From: Saprospiraceae bacterium
GTDB taxonomy: Bacteria; Bacteroidota; Bacteroidia; Chitinophagales; Saprospiraceae
Length of the DNA stretch: 42,183 nt
Assembly (NCBI GenBank): GCA_030728245.1
Contig: JANQZX010000023.1
Span: 1 to 42,183, forward strand
Reading direction: 5' to 3'
Within the stretch, counting starts at the first letter, position 1. Every line of letters begins with the position of its first letter. The position numbers and the translations under genes are program-made. The notes under the pieces were generated by a model, which saw only the letters and a list, made by a program, of their open reading frames with translations, was not told the origin of the DNA and did not search any database. Of this stretch, positions 1 through 8,880 are shown one piece after another.

Positions 1-567
1 GAGGGCAAGGGGAGTAAGACCTTTTCTGTAGCCAAAAAATTTCTTTATGCAGAACCAGAATGTTCTCATTATTTATTAGAAAAAATTACAGATAGTACCA
101 TTCATTATTTAAGGAATCAAGTGAAGGCGGGAGTTCAAACCCTTCAATTGTTTGATTCCTGGGCCGGCCTTTTGAGTATGGAGCAATTTAATACCTTTTC
201 TTTGCCGTATATGCAACGGATAAAGGAGGCCATTCCTGAAGTTCCCCTCACTATTTTTGCTAAGGGTGCAATGCTTCAATTACAAGATATTGCTGCAATC
301 AAGCCTGCGGTAATTGGCATTGATTGGAATATTTCTCCACTAAAGGTGCGTGAATGGTTGGGCGCAGACACTGTCTTACAAGGAAATATGGATCCTTGCC
401 TGCTTTATGCCACACCTCAGCATGTTTTCGATGAAACGGTCAATATGTGTAGGGAATTTGGACGAAACCATATTGCTAATTTAGGGCATGGAGTTTATCC
501 AGATACCCCTTTAGAGGGTGTAAAAGCTTTTATTGCCGCGGTGAAAAGTACTAGTTATGTTGAATAA
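1..567 (+). CDS. hemE: Uroporphyrinogen decarboxylase, C-terminal part (5' end outside window)
   Basis: This is the last 188 residues of uroporphyrinogen III decarboxylase, a cytosolic enzyme that removes four carboxyl groups to give coproporphyrinogen III in haem synthesis. The reading frame is open from base 1. A GTG at 121 is internal, because the residues before it (KTFSVAKKFLYAEPE and following) are typical of this family. The stretch AGVQTLQLFDSWAG and the later pattern of ending in HGVYPDTPLEGV are the conserved core of the C-terminal half of the TIM barrel. The family is normally about 340 residues, so roughly 150 residues lie upstream of the window. It is followed after 59 bases by accD, which seems to have its own promoter. 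The family call is safe; nothing looks damaged. Confidence 0.93.
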   Translation, partial: EGKGSKTFSVAKKFLYAEPECSHYLLEKITDSTIHYLRNQVKAGVQTLQLFDSWAGLLSMEQFNTFSLPYMQRIKEAIPEVPLTIFAKGAMLQLQDIAAIKPAVIGIDWNISPLKVREWLGADTVLQGNMDPCLLYATPQHVFDETVNMCREFGRNHIANLGHGVYPDTPLEGVKAFIAAVKSTSYVE

Positions 568-588
568 TGGGATTTTTGTATAAATTTG
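559..588 (+). promoter_or_regulatory. Putative Bacteroidota-type promoter for accD
   Basis: A perfect TAnnTTTG -7 element (TAAATTTG, 581-588) lies 18 bases after GTTG (559-562), which is one mismatch from the TTTG -33 box. Transcription would start near 595, leaving a leader of about 30 bases before the accD ATG at 627. The -33 box overlaps the end of hemE. This is pattern matching only. Confidence 0.4.
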
Positions 589-626
589 CAACGTTTTAAT
601 TTTCTTCCGGGTTTAATTAATGATTT

Positions 627-1472
627 ATGAGTTGGTTCAAAAGATTGAAGGAAGGCATACAAACTGCCACTAGAAATAAGAAGGAAGCACCGGAGGGACT
701 TTGGTATAAATGCGACCGTTGTAAAGAAACCTCTACTGCAAAAGAGCTTAGAGAGAATTTCCATAAATGTCCTAAATGTAATTACCATACCAGAATTGGT
801 TCCGATGATTATTTTGACATTATTTTCGACGCAGAATATCAACTTTTACATGAAGAATTAAAATCGAAAGATGCTCTTTCTTTCGAAGATGTAAAATCTT
901 ATCCTCAAAGATTAGAAGAAGCTTATAAGAAAAATAGTGTTTCTGATGCTATTACAGTGGCACTTGGTGATATTGAAGGAAATAAATTGGTCATTGCCTG
1001 TATGGATTTTAGTTTCATTGGTGGATCTATGGGTTCAGTCGTTGGTGAACGTATTTCTCGTGCCATTGATTCCGCTATTGCTTCAAAGTGTCCATTGTTG
1101 ATTATTAGCAAATCTGGAGGGGCCCGTATGATGGAATCAGCTTATTCTCTCATGCAAATGGCGAAAACTTCAGCAAAACTTACACTGCTTGCCCGTGCTG
1201 GCTACCCATTTTTTAGTTTGATGACGGACCCAACCACAGGTGGAGTTACCGCATCATTCGCTATGCTCGGTGATATTAATATGGCAGAACCGGAATGCTT
1301 GATTGGTTTTGCCGGTCCAAGGGTTATTAAAGAAACAATTAAACGAGAACTTCCGGAAGGATTTCAAACAGCAGAGTTTTTGCTTGAAAAGGGTTTCCTG
1401 GATTTTATTGTGGATAGAAAGAACCTTAAAGATACAATAAGGCATTTATTGGTTCTTTTTTCTAAAAATTAA
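627..1472 (+). CDS. accD: Acetyl-CoA carboxylase carboxyltransferase subunit beta
   Basis: The beta subunit of the carboxyltransferase half of acetyl-CoA carboxylase moves the carboxyl group from carboxybiotin to acetyl-CoA, making malonyl-CoA for fatty acid synthesis in the cytosol. The N-terminus has the four-cysteine zinc ribbon of AccD (C29, C32, C48, C51). The rest is a crotonase-like carboxyltransferase fold with the SGGARMMESA segment and the DPTTGGVTASFAMLGD segment. At 281 residues the length is normal. The ATG at 627 begins MSWFKRLKEG, a typical AccD start. It converges on moeB with only four bases between the stop codons, inside a perfect palindrome (1464-1485). The partners accA, accB and accC are not in the window. 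Confidence 0.96.
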   Translation: MSWFKRLKEGIQTATRNKKEAPEGLWYKCDRCKETSTAKELRENFHKCPKCNYHTRIGSDDYFDIIFDAEYQLLHEELKSKDALSFEDVKSYPQRLEEAYKKNSVSDAITVALGDIEGNKLVIACMDFSFIGGSMGSVVGERISRAIDSAIASKCPLLIISKSGGARMMESAYSLMQMAKTSAKLTLLARAGYPFFSLMTDPTTGGVTASFAMLGDINMAEPECLIGFAGPRVIKETIKRELPEGFQTAEFLLEKGFLDFIVDRKNLKDTIRHLLVLFSKN

Positions 1473-1485
1473 AGCTTTAATTTTT
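1464..1485. repeat. Perfect 22-bp palindrome spanning both convergent stop codons (possible bidirectional terminator)
   Basis: Bases 1464-1474 (AAAAATTAAAG) are the exact reverse complement of 1475-1485. The palindrome covers the accD TAA and the moeB stop on the other strand. Each strand ends the arm in a run of T, as expected for a compact bidirectional terminator. However, the stem is almost all A/T and has no natural loop, so it would be weak. The palindrome itself is certain; its function is inferred. Confidence 0.75.
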
Positions 1486-2571
1486 TAATGCTTCTAAACC
1501 CCCTTTAAGGGAATAAACTTTTTTCTTGCCATCTGTTAGTTGTTGAAAAATTTGAGCAGCTTGTCTGCTTCTCCGACCTGTCTGACAGTAAAAAATTACT
1601 TCCTTCTCGTTGCAGATTATTTTGTGATACTCTTCTTTTATTTCAGATAATGGGATATGAATACCTCCAATATTCTTTCGACGCCTCTCTTCTTCGGTTC
1701 GTACATCAATTAATTGAAAATTTTTGAGGTTTTCTTCCCAGTGTTCAGAATATTCAATATCGTTAATGACTGAAGGAATGCAATAGTTTTGGATGGGAAT
1801 AATTTCATTAATTATGAACGGAAAAGGTTCAGTCACATAGATTTTATAACTATCCATCGACAATGCATCAAAAATCCAGGTTGAATTTACAATGAGTTCA
1901 CCTAAACCTGTGATTAGCTTTATTACTTCCATTGCTTGAACACTGCCTATGATTCCTGGCAACACCCCCAGAACTCCTCCTTCTGCACAAGAGGGTATAA
2001 CACCTGTTTCCGGAGGTTCCGGATATATATTTCTGTAATTACAGCTCCTTTTGTTGTCCAGAAGTACATTAAAGCTTGAAACCTGACCTTCATACTGAAA
2101 AACAGCACCATAGATATACGGTTTATCCATGATAACACAAGCATCATTTAGTAAATATCTCGTTGCAAAATTATCAGAACCATCCACAATGACATCATAA
2201 TCATAAATTATCGTAGTCACATTTTCATAATCAATGGCCTTATTAAATACTTCAATATTGACATAAGGATGAAGTTTTTTTATTTTTTCTCCAGCTACGA
2301 TAGCTTTATGTCTGCCAACATCAGATTCATCGAACAATATCTGTCTGTGTAAATTTTCAATCTCAATAATATCAAAATCTACTATCCCTATTCTGCCAAT
2401 TCCTGCTGCTGCAAGATATAAAAGAATAGGACAACCAAGACCACCGGCACCTACTACTAAAACAGTAGAATTTTTTAATGCCATCTGGGCATTTTCGTCA
2501 AATCCAGGTAATTGTAAATGACGTTTATATCTTAACCATTCCGTTGGAGATAAAAATGTATAGGACGTCAT
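1477..2571 (-). CDS. MoeB/ThiF-type adenylyltransferase fused to a C-terminal rhodanese domain
   Basis: This is an E1-like enzyme of the HesA/MoeB/ThiF family, which adenylates the C-terminal glycine of a MoaD- or ThiS-like carrier; the fused rhodanese domain can then supply sulfur, as in eukaryotic MOCS3/Uba4. Residues 1-250 show the nucleotide loop GAGGLG (41-46), DFDIIEIENLHRQ, and the crossover loop VIPSCAEGGVLG with Cys195. Residues 280-364 are the rhodanese domain with active loop CQTGRRS (Cys329). The two CxxC zinc pairs of classical MoeB are degraded: only Cys177 and Cys264 remain near those places. The start overlaps the stop of the upstream gene by four bases (ATGA), so the two are translationally linked. 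No MoaD, ThiS or other moa/thi gene is in the window, so the true carrier is unknown. Confidence 0.88.
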   Translation of the reverse strand: MTSYTFLSPTEWLRYKRHLQLPGFDENAQMALKNSTVLVVGAGGLGCPILLYLAAAGIGRIGIVDFDIIEIENLHRQILFDESDVGRHKAIVAGEKIKKLHPYVNIEVFNKAIDYENVTTIIYDYDVIVDGSDNFATRYLLNDACVIMDKPYIYGAVFQYEGQVSSFNVLLDNKRSCNYRNIYPEPPETGVIPSCAEGGVLGVLPGIIGSVQAMEVIKLITGLGELIVNSTWIFDALSMDSYKIYVTEPFPFIINEIIPIQNYCIPSVINDIEYSEHWEENLKNFQLIDVRTEEERRRKNIGGIHIPLSEIKEEYHKIICNEKEVIFYCQTGRRSRQAAQIFQQLTDGKKKVYSLKGGLEALKN

Positions 2572-3614
2572 TGCCAGTTAATTACAGGTTTATTTAGTAT
2601 TTTCTCTAAATGCAACTGGGTTATTTCACCCATAGTTACTGCTTGTTTAAATGCTACATCACCATGTAATTGAAACAATTCATTCCCTAGTTGTCTGGTT
2701 TTATCTTTCGTTGAAATTTCATCCATCCTAAAAATCCTAAATAGACTGTTTACTCTGTCCTGTTCAGTTCTTATTCTTTCAGAAATTAGACTTCTTTCTT
2801 CCAATTGATATTGTTTAACTGACTCAGGGCCGATATTATTGATACCAAGGGTAATAATAGGATTGTTTTCTTTGAAATATTGAGGTTGATAGAATCTTTT
2901 TGAACCTTCAAATGTTTGTTGATCAAAATCTATGGCCCTCATTCTATATTGGTTACCTTCAATATCAGGCGTAATATCTACGACGTAATTATATGATCTC
3001 ATATCACCGAGTAACCTTGCAAAGCACCTTTCGTTAAATTTTACAAATTCCTTGATAATTCTTATCTGATTGAAAAGATCGGTATGTAAGCGTCTGGTTA
3101 TAAAATCGTCCCCGGGAATTCCTGCAATATGTTCTTCAATAAGCGTTTCGCCATCAATTAAATAGTAGAAAAAATTAGGAGAAAGAAGAGATTCTAATTC
3201 TAGTCCATAAACTCTTGATGCATCTGATATTTTAACGTAAAAATGGTCGTAATTATCATTCAGCCTATTAATTATTCTAATGCGAAAAGGCTTGGAGTTT
3301 CCAAATGTACAAAAATCAATTCTGGCAATGGTTAAATGATCCATCACACTTATATCGCCACCTGTTTTTAGTAAAGCATAAATAAGTTTGAGGCCATTAT
3401 AAATTTCAGTTTGAGCTGATTCATGATAAAAAGCAGATTCCCAGCCCGTGTCTTTATCGTTTTGGCCCATTACTGGAATTGTGGCTTCGTATCGAAGTAA
3501 ATCGCTATATTGAAGTGGAAGTTTGCTTATTCTATTATAGTAAGATAGATAGGCTAATAACCTTTCACCAATGGGATATCTAATTTTTTTTCTAGACGGA
3601 ATATTTCCAAGCAT
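2568..3614 (-). CDS. Unrecognised 348-residue protein with protein-kinase-like motifs
   Basis: I do not recognise this family by name. It has no signal peptide or membrane segment and is probably cytosolic. Read against the protein kinase/aminoglycoside phosphotransferase fold, parts fall in order: FYVKI with Lys128, acidic Glu139/Glu141, a hinge-like stretch EEHIAGIPGDD (160-170), a catalytic-loop-like LLGDMRSYNYVV (Asp204, Asn209) and a metal-loop-like AIDFDQ (Asp229, Asp231). The first residue of the usual HxD motif is replaced, since the loop reads GDM. A glycine-rich loop is not obvious. The C-terminal 80 residues are helical and charged. It lies 20 bases after acs and overlaps moeB by four bases, which suggests a shared transcript and perhaps shared function. 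Kinase-like fold is inference; a degenerate or non-kinase fold remains possible. Confidence 0.8.
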   Translation of the reverse strand: MLGNIPSRKKIRYPIGERLLAYLSYYNRISKLPLQYSDLLRYEATIPVMGQNDKDTGWESAFYHESAQTEIYNGLKLIYALLKTGGDISVMDHLTIARIDFCTFGNSKPFRIRIINRLNDNYDHFYVKISDASRVYGLELESLLSPNFFYYLIDGETLIEEHIAGIPGDDFITRRLHTDLFNQIRIIKEFVKFNERCFARLLGDMRSYNYVVDITPDIEGNQYRMRAIDFDQQTFEGSKRFYQPQYFKENNPIITLGINNIGPESVKQYQLEERSLISERIRTEQDRVNSLFRIFRMDEISTKDKTRQLGNELFQLHGDVAFKQAVTMGEITQLHLEKILNKPVINWQ

Positions 3615-3634
3615 AGTAAGTTATTTCTATAAAA

Positions 3635-5533
3635 TTACACGGCTCCGTCTTTAATTTCTTCAACAATTTCTGGATTTAGTAGCGTGCTTACATCTCCGAA
3701 ACCTTCAGTTTCGCCACCGGCTACTTTTCGTAAAATTCTTCTCATGATTTTACCTGAACGGGTTTTGGGAAGTCCGGAAACCAATTGAATTTTATCAGGC
3801 TTTGCAATGGCACCAATTTGTTTGGACACAACGTCTGCGATTTCCTTTTTCAAAACAGTTTCATCAATATTAAAATCTACAGGTATTACATAAGCATAAA
3901 TTCCCTGTCCTTTAATATCATGAGGAAAGCCAACCACGGCTGATTCCACTACATGAGGATGACGATTAATGGCATTTTCTACCTCTGCAGTACCTAACCT
4001 ATGACCTGATACATTTATAACATCATCAACTCTTCCAATAATTCGGTAATTTCCGTCTTTATCCCGTTTTGCACCATCTCCGGTAAAATAGTACCCAGGA
4101 TACAGGGAAAAATAGGTTTGTCTGCACCTTTCATGATCGCCGTAAGTTGTTCTAAGAATAGAAGGCCAGGGAAACTTGATGCACAATAACCCTTCTACCT
4201 CATTTCCCTCCAATTCAACTCCGTCCGCAGACAATAGAACTGGCTGAATACCTGGTAATGGCTTAGTAGCATAACTTGGAATAGAGGGGGTAATACCTGC
4301 TAAAGTAGAAATCATAATACCACCCGTTTCCGTTTGCCACCAGGTATCAACGATAGGGCATCTATTTTTTCCAACTTTTTCGTTATACCAATGCCATGCT
4401 TCTTCGTTGATTGGTTCGCCTACACTTCCCAATACTTTCAGACTTGTTAACTCATATTTATCTACAAAAGAATTTCCGTAAGCCATTAACGCTCGGATGG
4501 CTGTTGGTGCCGTATAAAAATGAGAAACTTTATATTTGTCACAAATCTCCCAGAATCTGCCTGCATCTGGATAAGTTGGAACACCTTCAAACATGAGAGA
4601 GGTAGCACCTACAAGGAGGGGCCCATAAACAATATAAGAATGTCCTGTTATCCAACCAATATCCGCGGTACACCAATATAAATCGTTGTTCTTCAATTGA
4701 AACACCTGCTTGAAGGAATAAGCAGTATAAACCATGAAACCACCACAGGTATGAACGACTCCTTTCGGTTTACCTGTTGAACCTGAAGTATATAAAATAA
4801 AAAGCATGTCTTCAGAATCCATGGCTTCAGCCTCACACACATCTGATTGAGAAGGCACTACATCATGCCACCAAAGGTCGCGTTCCGGATACCATTTCAC
4901 CTCATCTCCTGTATTTTTATAAACGAGTACGTTTTCTACACATTGACAACCAGGAAATAACAAAGCATCATCAACGACTTGTTTTACAGCAATATGTTTT
5001 GCCCCCCGATCATTAAAATCGGAACAAATAACCATTTTACATTGAGAATCTTCTATTCTATCTGCCAGAGATTGTGCTGAAAAGCCAGCAAAAACCACAG
5101 AATGTATAGCACCAATTCTTGCACACGCTAAAATAGCAATAGCTAATTCCGGTACCATGGGCATATAAAAACAAATTCTATCCCCTTTTTTTATGCCATA
5201 TTGTTTTAAACTATTAGCTACCTTATTAACCTCTTGATATAAAGAAAGGTAAGTAAATGACCTTGGTGATTCATCAGGAGAATTTGGTTCCCAATAAAAA
5301 GCAATTTGATTAGCTTTCTCAGGCAAATGTCTGTCAAGGCAATTTTCAGTAATATTCATTTTACCATTCACAAACCACTGGACGTTTGGCTCTGTGAAAT
5401 TCCAGGTTAAAACCTTATCCCAACGTTTCTTCCATGTAAAACCAGAGGCTATTTCCTCCCAAAACAACTCAGGTTGATGACAACTCTTATGGTATATTTC
5501 TTCAAACTGTGCGGTATCTTTAATTAATTCCAT
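3635..5533 (-). CDS. acs: Acetyl-CoA synthetase (acetate-CoA ligase, AMP-forming)
   Basis: This enzyme activates acetate to acetyl-CoA through acetyl-AMP, using ATP and CoA in the cytosol. At 632 residues the length fits the family. The motifs run in order: YTSGSTGKPKGVVH phosphate loop (about 247-260), WWQTETGG (about 396-403), YFTGDGAKRD with GRVDDVINVSGHRLG at the hinge into the C-terminal domain (about 480-512), and KTRSGKIMRR (about 590-600), whose Lys is the acetylation-controlled catalytic residue in known Acs. It begins MELIKDTAQFEEIYHKS; the ATG at 5533 is clean. It appears to be the first gene of a three-gene minus-strand group with the kinase-like protein (20-base gap) and MoeB-rhodanese. 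A 158-base gap separates it from the divergent lipoprotein gene. Confidence 0.96.
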   Translation of the reverse strand: MELIKDTAQFEEIYHKSCHQPELFWEEIASGFTWKKRWDKVLTWNFTEPNVQWFVNGKMNITENCLDRHLPEKANQIAFYWEPNSPDESPRSFTYLSLYQEVNKVANSLKQYGIKKGDRICFYMPMVPELAIAILACARIGAIHSVVFAGFSAQSLADRIEDSQCKMVICSDFNDRGAKHIAVKQVVDDALLFPGCQCVENVLVYKNTGDEVKWYPERDLWWHDVVPSQSDVCEAEAMDSEDMLFILYTSGSTGKPKGVVHTCGGFMVYTAYSFKQVFQLKNNDLYWCTADIGWITGHSYIVYGPLLVGATSLMFEGVPTYPDAGRFWEICDKYKVSHFYTAPTAIRALMAYGNSFVDKYELTSLKVLGSVGEPINEEAWHWYNEKVGKNRCPIVDTWWQTETGGIMISTLAGITPSIPSYATKPLPGIQPVLLSADGVELEGNEVEGLLCIKFPWPSILRTTYGDHERCRQTYFSLYPGYYFTGDGAKRDKDGNYRIIGRVDDVINVSGHRLGTAEVENAINRHPHVVESAVVGFPHDIKGQGIYAYVIPVDFNIDETVLKKEIADVVSKQIGAIAKPDKIQLVSGLPKTRSGKIMRRILRKVAGGETEGFGDVSTLLNPEIVEEIKDGAV

Positions 5534-5691
5534 AATGTAGAATGTCTTTTAATTTTCTGAAAATTGAATGTTAAATATAAACATAGTCGTTTATAAATTC
5601 CTAATATTACTTCCGTTTTTATATATCTTTAAATTAAGTAGGCATTGATAAAGATTCTCCCTATTTTTCGACGCTGAAAATTTTTACCCTT

Positions 5692-6462
5692 ATGTCATCT
5701 TCTTATTTATTAATCTTACCTTTTTGTTTTTTCCTTTTTGCCTGCCAGAATAAACCTATTGATGATGGAAATGAAATTTCTACCATACCTGTAACTGCAA
5801 AGAAATTTAGTTCAAATTCAACTCCTTGCCCAGATTCTTTAATATCATGTGCTGAAGTTGAAATCAATGTTCCTTTCATTTTAGATCATTCTACAGCAGA
5901 TTTAATTAATAAAAGTATTCTAAAAGAATTATCATTGATCATGGAGAATCTTCCTCCTGATTTAAATTCCTTACAGGATATTCCAACTAAAATAGATACA
6001 TTTATTTCACAGCATAGAAATTTTAGCAATGACGTAGATTTTCCTCAATTATGGAGTTTTAAAATCAATTTTGACATTCTTGAAAATAATGACAACAGTC
6101 TATCCATATTATTGAATTCTAACATATATACGGGGGGTGCCCATCCAATAAATGATTTAAGTATCTTAACTTTTAATCCCGACTCTGGGAAAAAGGTGAT
6201 TTTTTCGGATATTATAAAAGACGAGAAATCACTGAAAACTTTAATAGTACAAGAGTTTAAAAGAAAAAGAAATCTTTCAGATTCTGTTAACTTAACTGAC
6301 GAAGGATATTATTCTAATGATTGGCCTCTACCCAAAAATTTCGCCTTATTAGCACAAGGTCTATATATTGTATATAATGCTTATGAAATAGGTCCTTATG
6401 TACTGGGCACAACGGAACTTTTGATACCCATTGATGCTATTAAACCGCTTTTAAAAGACTAA
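5692..6462 (+). CDS. Lipoprotein with a DUF3298/RsiV-like domain
   Basis: This is a predicted lipoprotein of 256 residues. The N-terminus is short and hydrophobic with lipobox LFAC, so Cys18 should carry lipid. A linker of about 40 residues follows, then a DUF4163/DUF3298-type fold related to the extracellular part of the anti-sigma factor RsiV. The hallmark is [12 protein letters not shown] followed by [17 protein letters not shown], and the end is [10 protein letters not shown]. In RsiV this fold binds lysozyme, but most Bacteroidota lipoproteins with it have no assigned role. It is followed by pgi after two bases, so the two are probably co-transcribed, although a functional tie is not obvious. 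The divergent gap before it holds no promoter I can call with confidence. Confidence 0.8.
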   Translation: MSSSYLLILPFCFFLFACQNKPIDDGNEISTIPVTAKKFSSNSTPCPDSLISCAEVEINVPFILDHSTADLINKSILKELSLIMENLPPDLNSLQDIPTKIDTFISQHRNFSNDVDFPQLWSFKINFDILENNDNSLSILLNSNIYTGGAHPINDLSILTFNPDSGKKVIFSDIIKDEKSLKTLIVQEFKRKRNLSDSVNLTDEGYYSNDWPLPKNFALLAQGLYIVYNAYEIGPYVLGTTELLIPIDAIKPLLKD

Positions 6463-6464
6463 TT

Positions 6465-8117
6465 ATGTTACCCAATCAAAATCCTACGCTTACTAGTTCC
6501 TGGTCTAAGTTAGAACAGTTGGCAAATCAAGCCAAATCATTGAAAATGTCTGGTTTATTTCAAGAAAATCCAAATCGATTCGAGCAGTTTTCTATTGAAA
6601 AAGATGGATTTCTATTAGATTACTCTAAAAATATCATTAACAGCGAAATTTTTGGTAATTTACAAAAATTAGCCATTGAATGTGGCCTACAACAAGCCAT
6701 AGATGCTATGTTTAATGGTTCTAAAATTAATATAACTGAAAATAGAGCTGTCCTTCATACAGCTTTAAGAAACCCGCCAAATATCGAAGTTAACCTGGAA
6801 GGACATAACATCATGTCAGATATTGATCAGGTGAAGTTGAAAATGAAAAAATTCTCAACGGAGGTCAGAAATGGAAATTGGAAGGGTTTTACAGGAAAAA
6901 AAATTAAAAGTATTGTCAATATAGGTATCGGTGGCTCCGACTTAGGTCCTTTAATGGTTTGCGAAGCGCTAAAGTCTTATTCAGACCCGGCTATTGAGGT
7001 TTTTTTTGTTTCAAATATTGACGCCAGCCATTTGGCTGAAACGCTAAAAAAACTCGATCCTGAGGAAACTTTATTTCTTGTGGCATCAAAAACTTTTACC
7101 ACACAAGAAACCATGACTAATGCTTTTTCGGCCAGAGATTGGTTCTTAAATTCAGCAAAAGACAATAAATACGTTGCAAAACATTTTATTGCGTTATCAA
7201 CAAACGAAAAAGCGGTTACTGATTTTGGTATTGACGCAGAAAATATGTTCATTTTTTGGGACTGGGTTGGCGGTAGATATTCATTGACCAGTGCCATAGG
7301 GCTATCTATTTGTTTATACCTTGGATATGAGGTTTTTGAGTCCTTACTCGAGGGTTTCCATTGGATGGATGAACATTTTAGAACTGAGAAATCCGAAAAA
7401 AATATGCCTGTTATATTGGCTTTGATTGGTATTTGGTATGTTAATTTTATGGGTGCGCAATCGGAAGCTATTTTACCTTATGATCAATACCTTCATAGAT
7501 TTGCTGCCTATTTCCAACAAGGAAATATGGAAAGTAATGGCAAATCCATAGATAGAAATGGCGAAAGAGTAAATTACCCTACTGGACCAGTGATATGGGG
7601 TGAACCAGGTACCAATGGACAGCACGCTTTCTACCAGCTTTTACATCAAGGTACAGGATTTATTCCTTGCGATTTTATTGCCGCCGCTAAGCCGAAACAT
7701 CAACTCAGTGACCATCACGAAAAGTTAATGAGTAATTTTTTCGCTCAAACAGAGGCTTTGTTGAACGGAAAATCTCCTGAAATAGCCGAAATGGAATTAC
7801 AAAAAGCTGGATTATCCCAGGATGCTATTAAAAAGTTATTACCCTATAAGGTATTTGAAGGAAATAAACCGTCAAACACTATCCTGATAGACGAATTAAC
7901 GCCATTCAACCTTGGAAGACTTATAGCTCTTTATGAACATAAAATCTTTGTTCAAGGGATTATTTGGAATATTTTTAGTTTTGATCAGTGGGGCGTTGAA
8001 CTCGGAAAACAATTGGCCAACAATATACTGCCCGAATTAACCTCCTCCGAAACGGTTTCAGAACACGATGGTTCAACGCGGGGATTAATTTCATTTTACA
8101 AAAAGCATAAATTATAG
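6465..8117 (+). CDS. pgi: Glucose-6-phosphate isomerase
   Basis: The enzyme interconverts glucose 6-phosphate and fructose 6-phosphate in glycolysis and gluconeogenesis. At 550 residues it is the long form seen in E. coli and eukaryotes. Conserved segments are GIGGSDLGP (near 153), the family signature [16 protein letters not shown] (near 264), the stretch around [10 protein letters not shown], the [17 protein letters not shown] segment with catalytic Glu and His, and the second signature [13 protein letters not shown] (near 504). The ATG lies two bases after the stop of the lipoprotein gene. The following glpF and glpD genes make a small carbon-metabolism cluster: glycerol enters as triose phosphate and passes through this isomerase in gluconeogenesis. 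Confidence 0.97.
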   Translation: MLPNQNPTLTSSWSKLEQLANQAKSLKMSGLFQENPNRFEQFSIEKDGFLLDYSKNIINSEIFGNLQKLAIECGLQQAIDAMFNGSKINITENRAVLHTALRNPPNIEVNLEGHNIMSDIDQVKLKMKKFSTEVRNGNWKGFTGKKIKSIVNIGIGGSDLGPLMVCEALKSYSDPAIEVFFVSNIDASHLAETLKKLDPEETLFLVASKTFTTQETMTNAFSARDWFLNSAKDNKYVAKHFIALSTNEKAVTDFGIDAENMFIFWDWVGGRYSLTSAIGLSICLYLGYEVFESLLEGFHWMDEHFRTEKSEKNMPVILALIGIWYVNFMGAQSEAILPYDQYLHRFAAYFQQGNMESNGKSIDRNGERVNYPTGPVIWGEPGTNGQHAFYQLLHQGTGFIPCDFIAAAKPKHQLSDHHEKLMSNFFAQTEALLNGKSPEIAEMELQKAGLSQDAIKKLLPYKVFEGNKPSNTILIDELTPFNLGRLIALYEHKIFVQGIIWNIFSFDQWGVELGKQLANNILPELTSSETVSEHDGSTRGLISFYKKHKL

Positions 8118-8173
8118 TCTTTATGTAGGTTAAATTTATTATTTTTAGAATATTATTCTTAAAAATTGATTTT

Positions 8174-8878
8174 ATGACACCTTTTTTGGCTGAATTTATT
8201 GGATCTGCTATTGTAATTAGTTTTGGTGCCGGAGTATGTGCCGGTTCAAGTTTAAAATCTACTTTTTCTAACGGTTCCAATTGGTTGATTATTTGTCTGG
8301 CTTGGGGATTGGGGGTAACCTTAGGAATTTACGCTGTAGGGAATATCAGCGGTGCTCATCTTAATCCTACGGTAACTATTGCTTTAGCTATTCAGGGAAG
8401 TTTCCCCTGGTCTGATGTACCTGGCTATCTTTTAGCCCAGGTTTTAGGATGTTTTACAGGGGCATGTATGGTTGTTGTTCACTATTGGCCTCATTGGAAA
8501 GTTACAGAATCTCCTGATAGCATAAAAGGTGTTTTCTGCACAGGGCCTGCTATCAAGGCAACCATTCCCAATCTTATAAGTGAGATTATAGGTACTTTTT
8601 TCCTGATTTTAGGTTTGTTATATATTGGAGCGAACGAGTTTACGCAAGGGCTAAAACCCTTTGCTGTTGGAGGTTTGATCGTTGCTATTGGCCTTTCATT
8701 TGGAGGTACAACAGGCTTTGCTATTAATCCAGCCAGAGATTTTGGTCCAAGATTAGCTCACTTTATTTTACCGATACCGGGGAAAGGTCATTCAGATTGG
8801 TCTTATGCATGGATTCCTGTGGTTGGTCCGGTCATTGGAGCCATCATTGCTGTGTCATTTTATAGTTTTATTTTTTAA
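8174..8878 (+). CDS. glpF: MIP-family channel, probable glycerol facilitator
   Basis: This is an inner-membrane channel of the aquaporin/aquaglyceroporin family, 234 residues with six predicted membrane spans and two half-helices. The second channel box is the expected NPA within GFAINPARDFGPR (Asn185); an Asp after NPAR is typical of glycerol-conducting members. The first box reads HLNPT (64-66) instead of NPA, a known but less common variant. The next gene, two bases downstream, encodes glycerol-3-phosphate dehydrogenase, which supports glycerol as the substrate. A glycerol kinase gene would be expected beside it but is absent from the window. The start MTPFLAEFIGSA fits the family. Water-only aquaporin is the less likely alternative. 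Confidence 0.9.
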   Translation: MTPFLAEFIGSAIVISFGAGVCAGSSLKSTFSNGSNWLIICLAWGLGVTLGIYAVGNISGAHLNPTVTIALAIQGSFPWSDVPGYLLAQVLGCFTGACMVVVHYWPHWKVTESPDSIKGVFCTGPAIKATIPNLISEIIGTFFLILGLLYIGANEFTQGLKPFAVGGLIVAIGLSFGGTTGFAINPARDFGPRLAHFILPIPGKGHSDWSYAWIPVVGPVIGAIIAVSFYSFIF

Positions 8879-8880
8879 TT

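Noticed and set aside
5534-5691. Longest gap without a gene, checked for tRNA, riboswitch or small RNA
   Set aside because: No cloverleaf, GC-rich stem or T-run terminator; only AT-rich sequence with weak promoter-like words on both strands.
6977-7297. 106-residue minus-strand ORF inside pgi
   Set aside because: It is opposite conserved isomerase sequence; no promoter or family features.
8131-8172. AT-rich gap between pgi and glpF considered as terminator or promoter
   Set aside because: AGAATATTATTCT is palindromic but leaves no loop, and no TAnnTTTG with a fitting -33 box is present.
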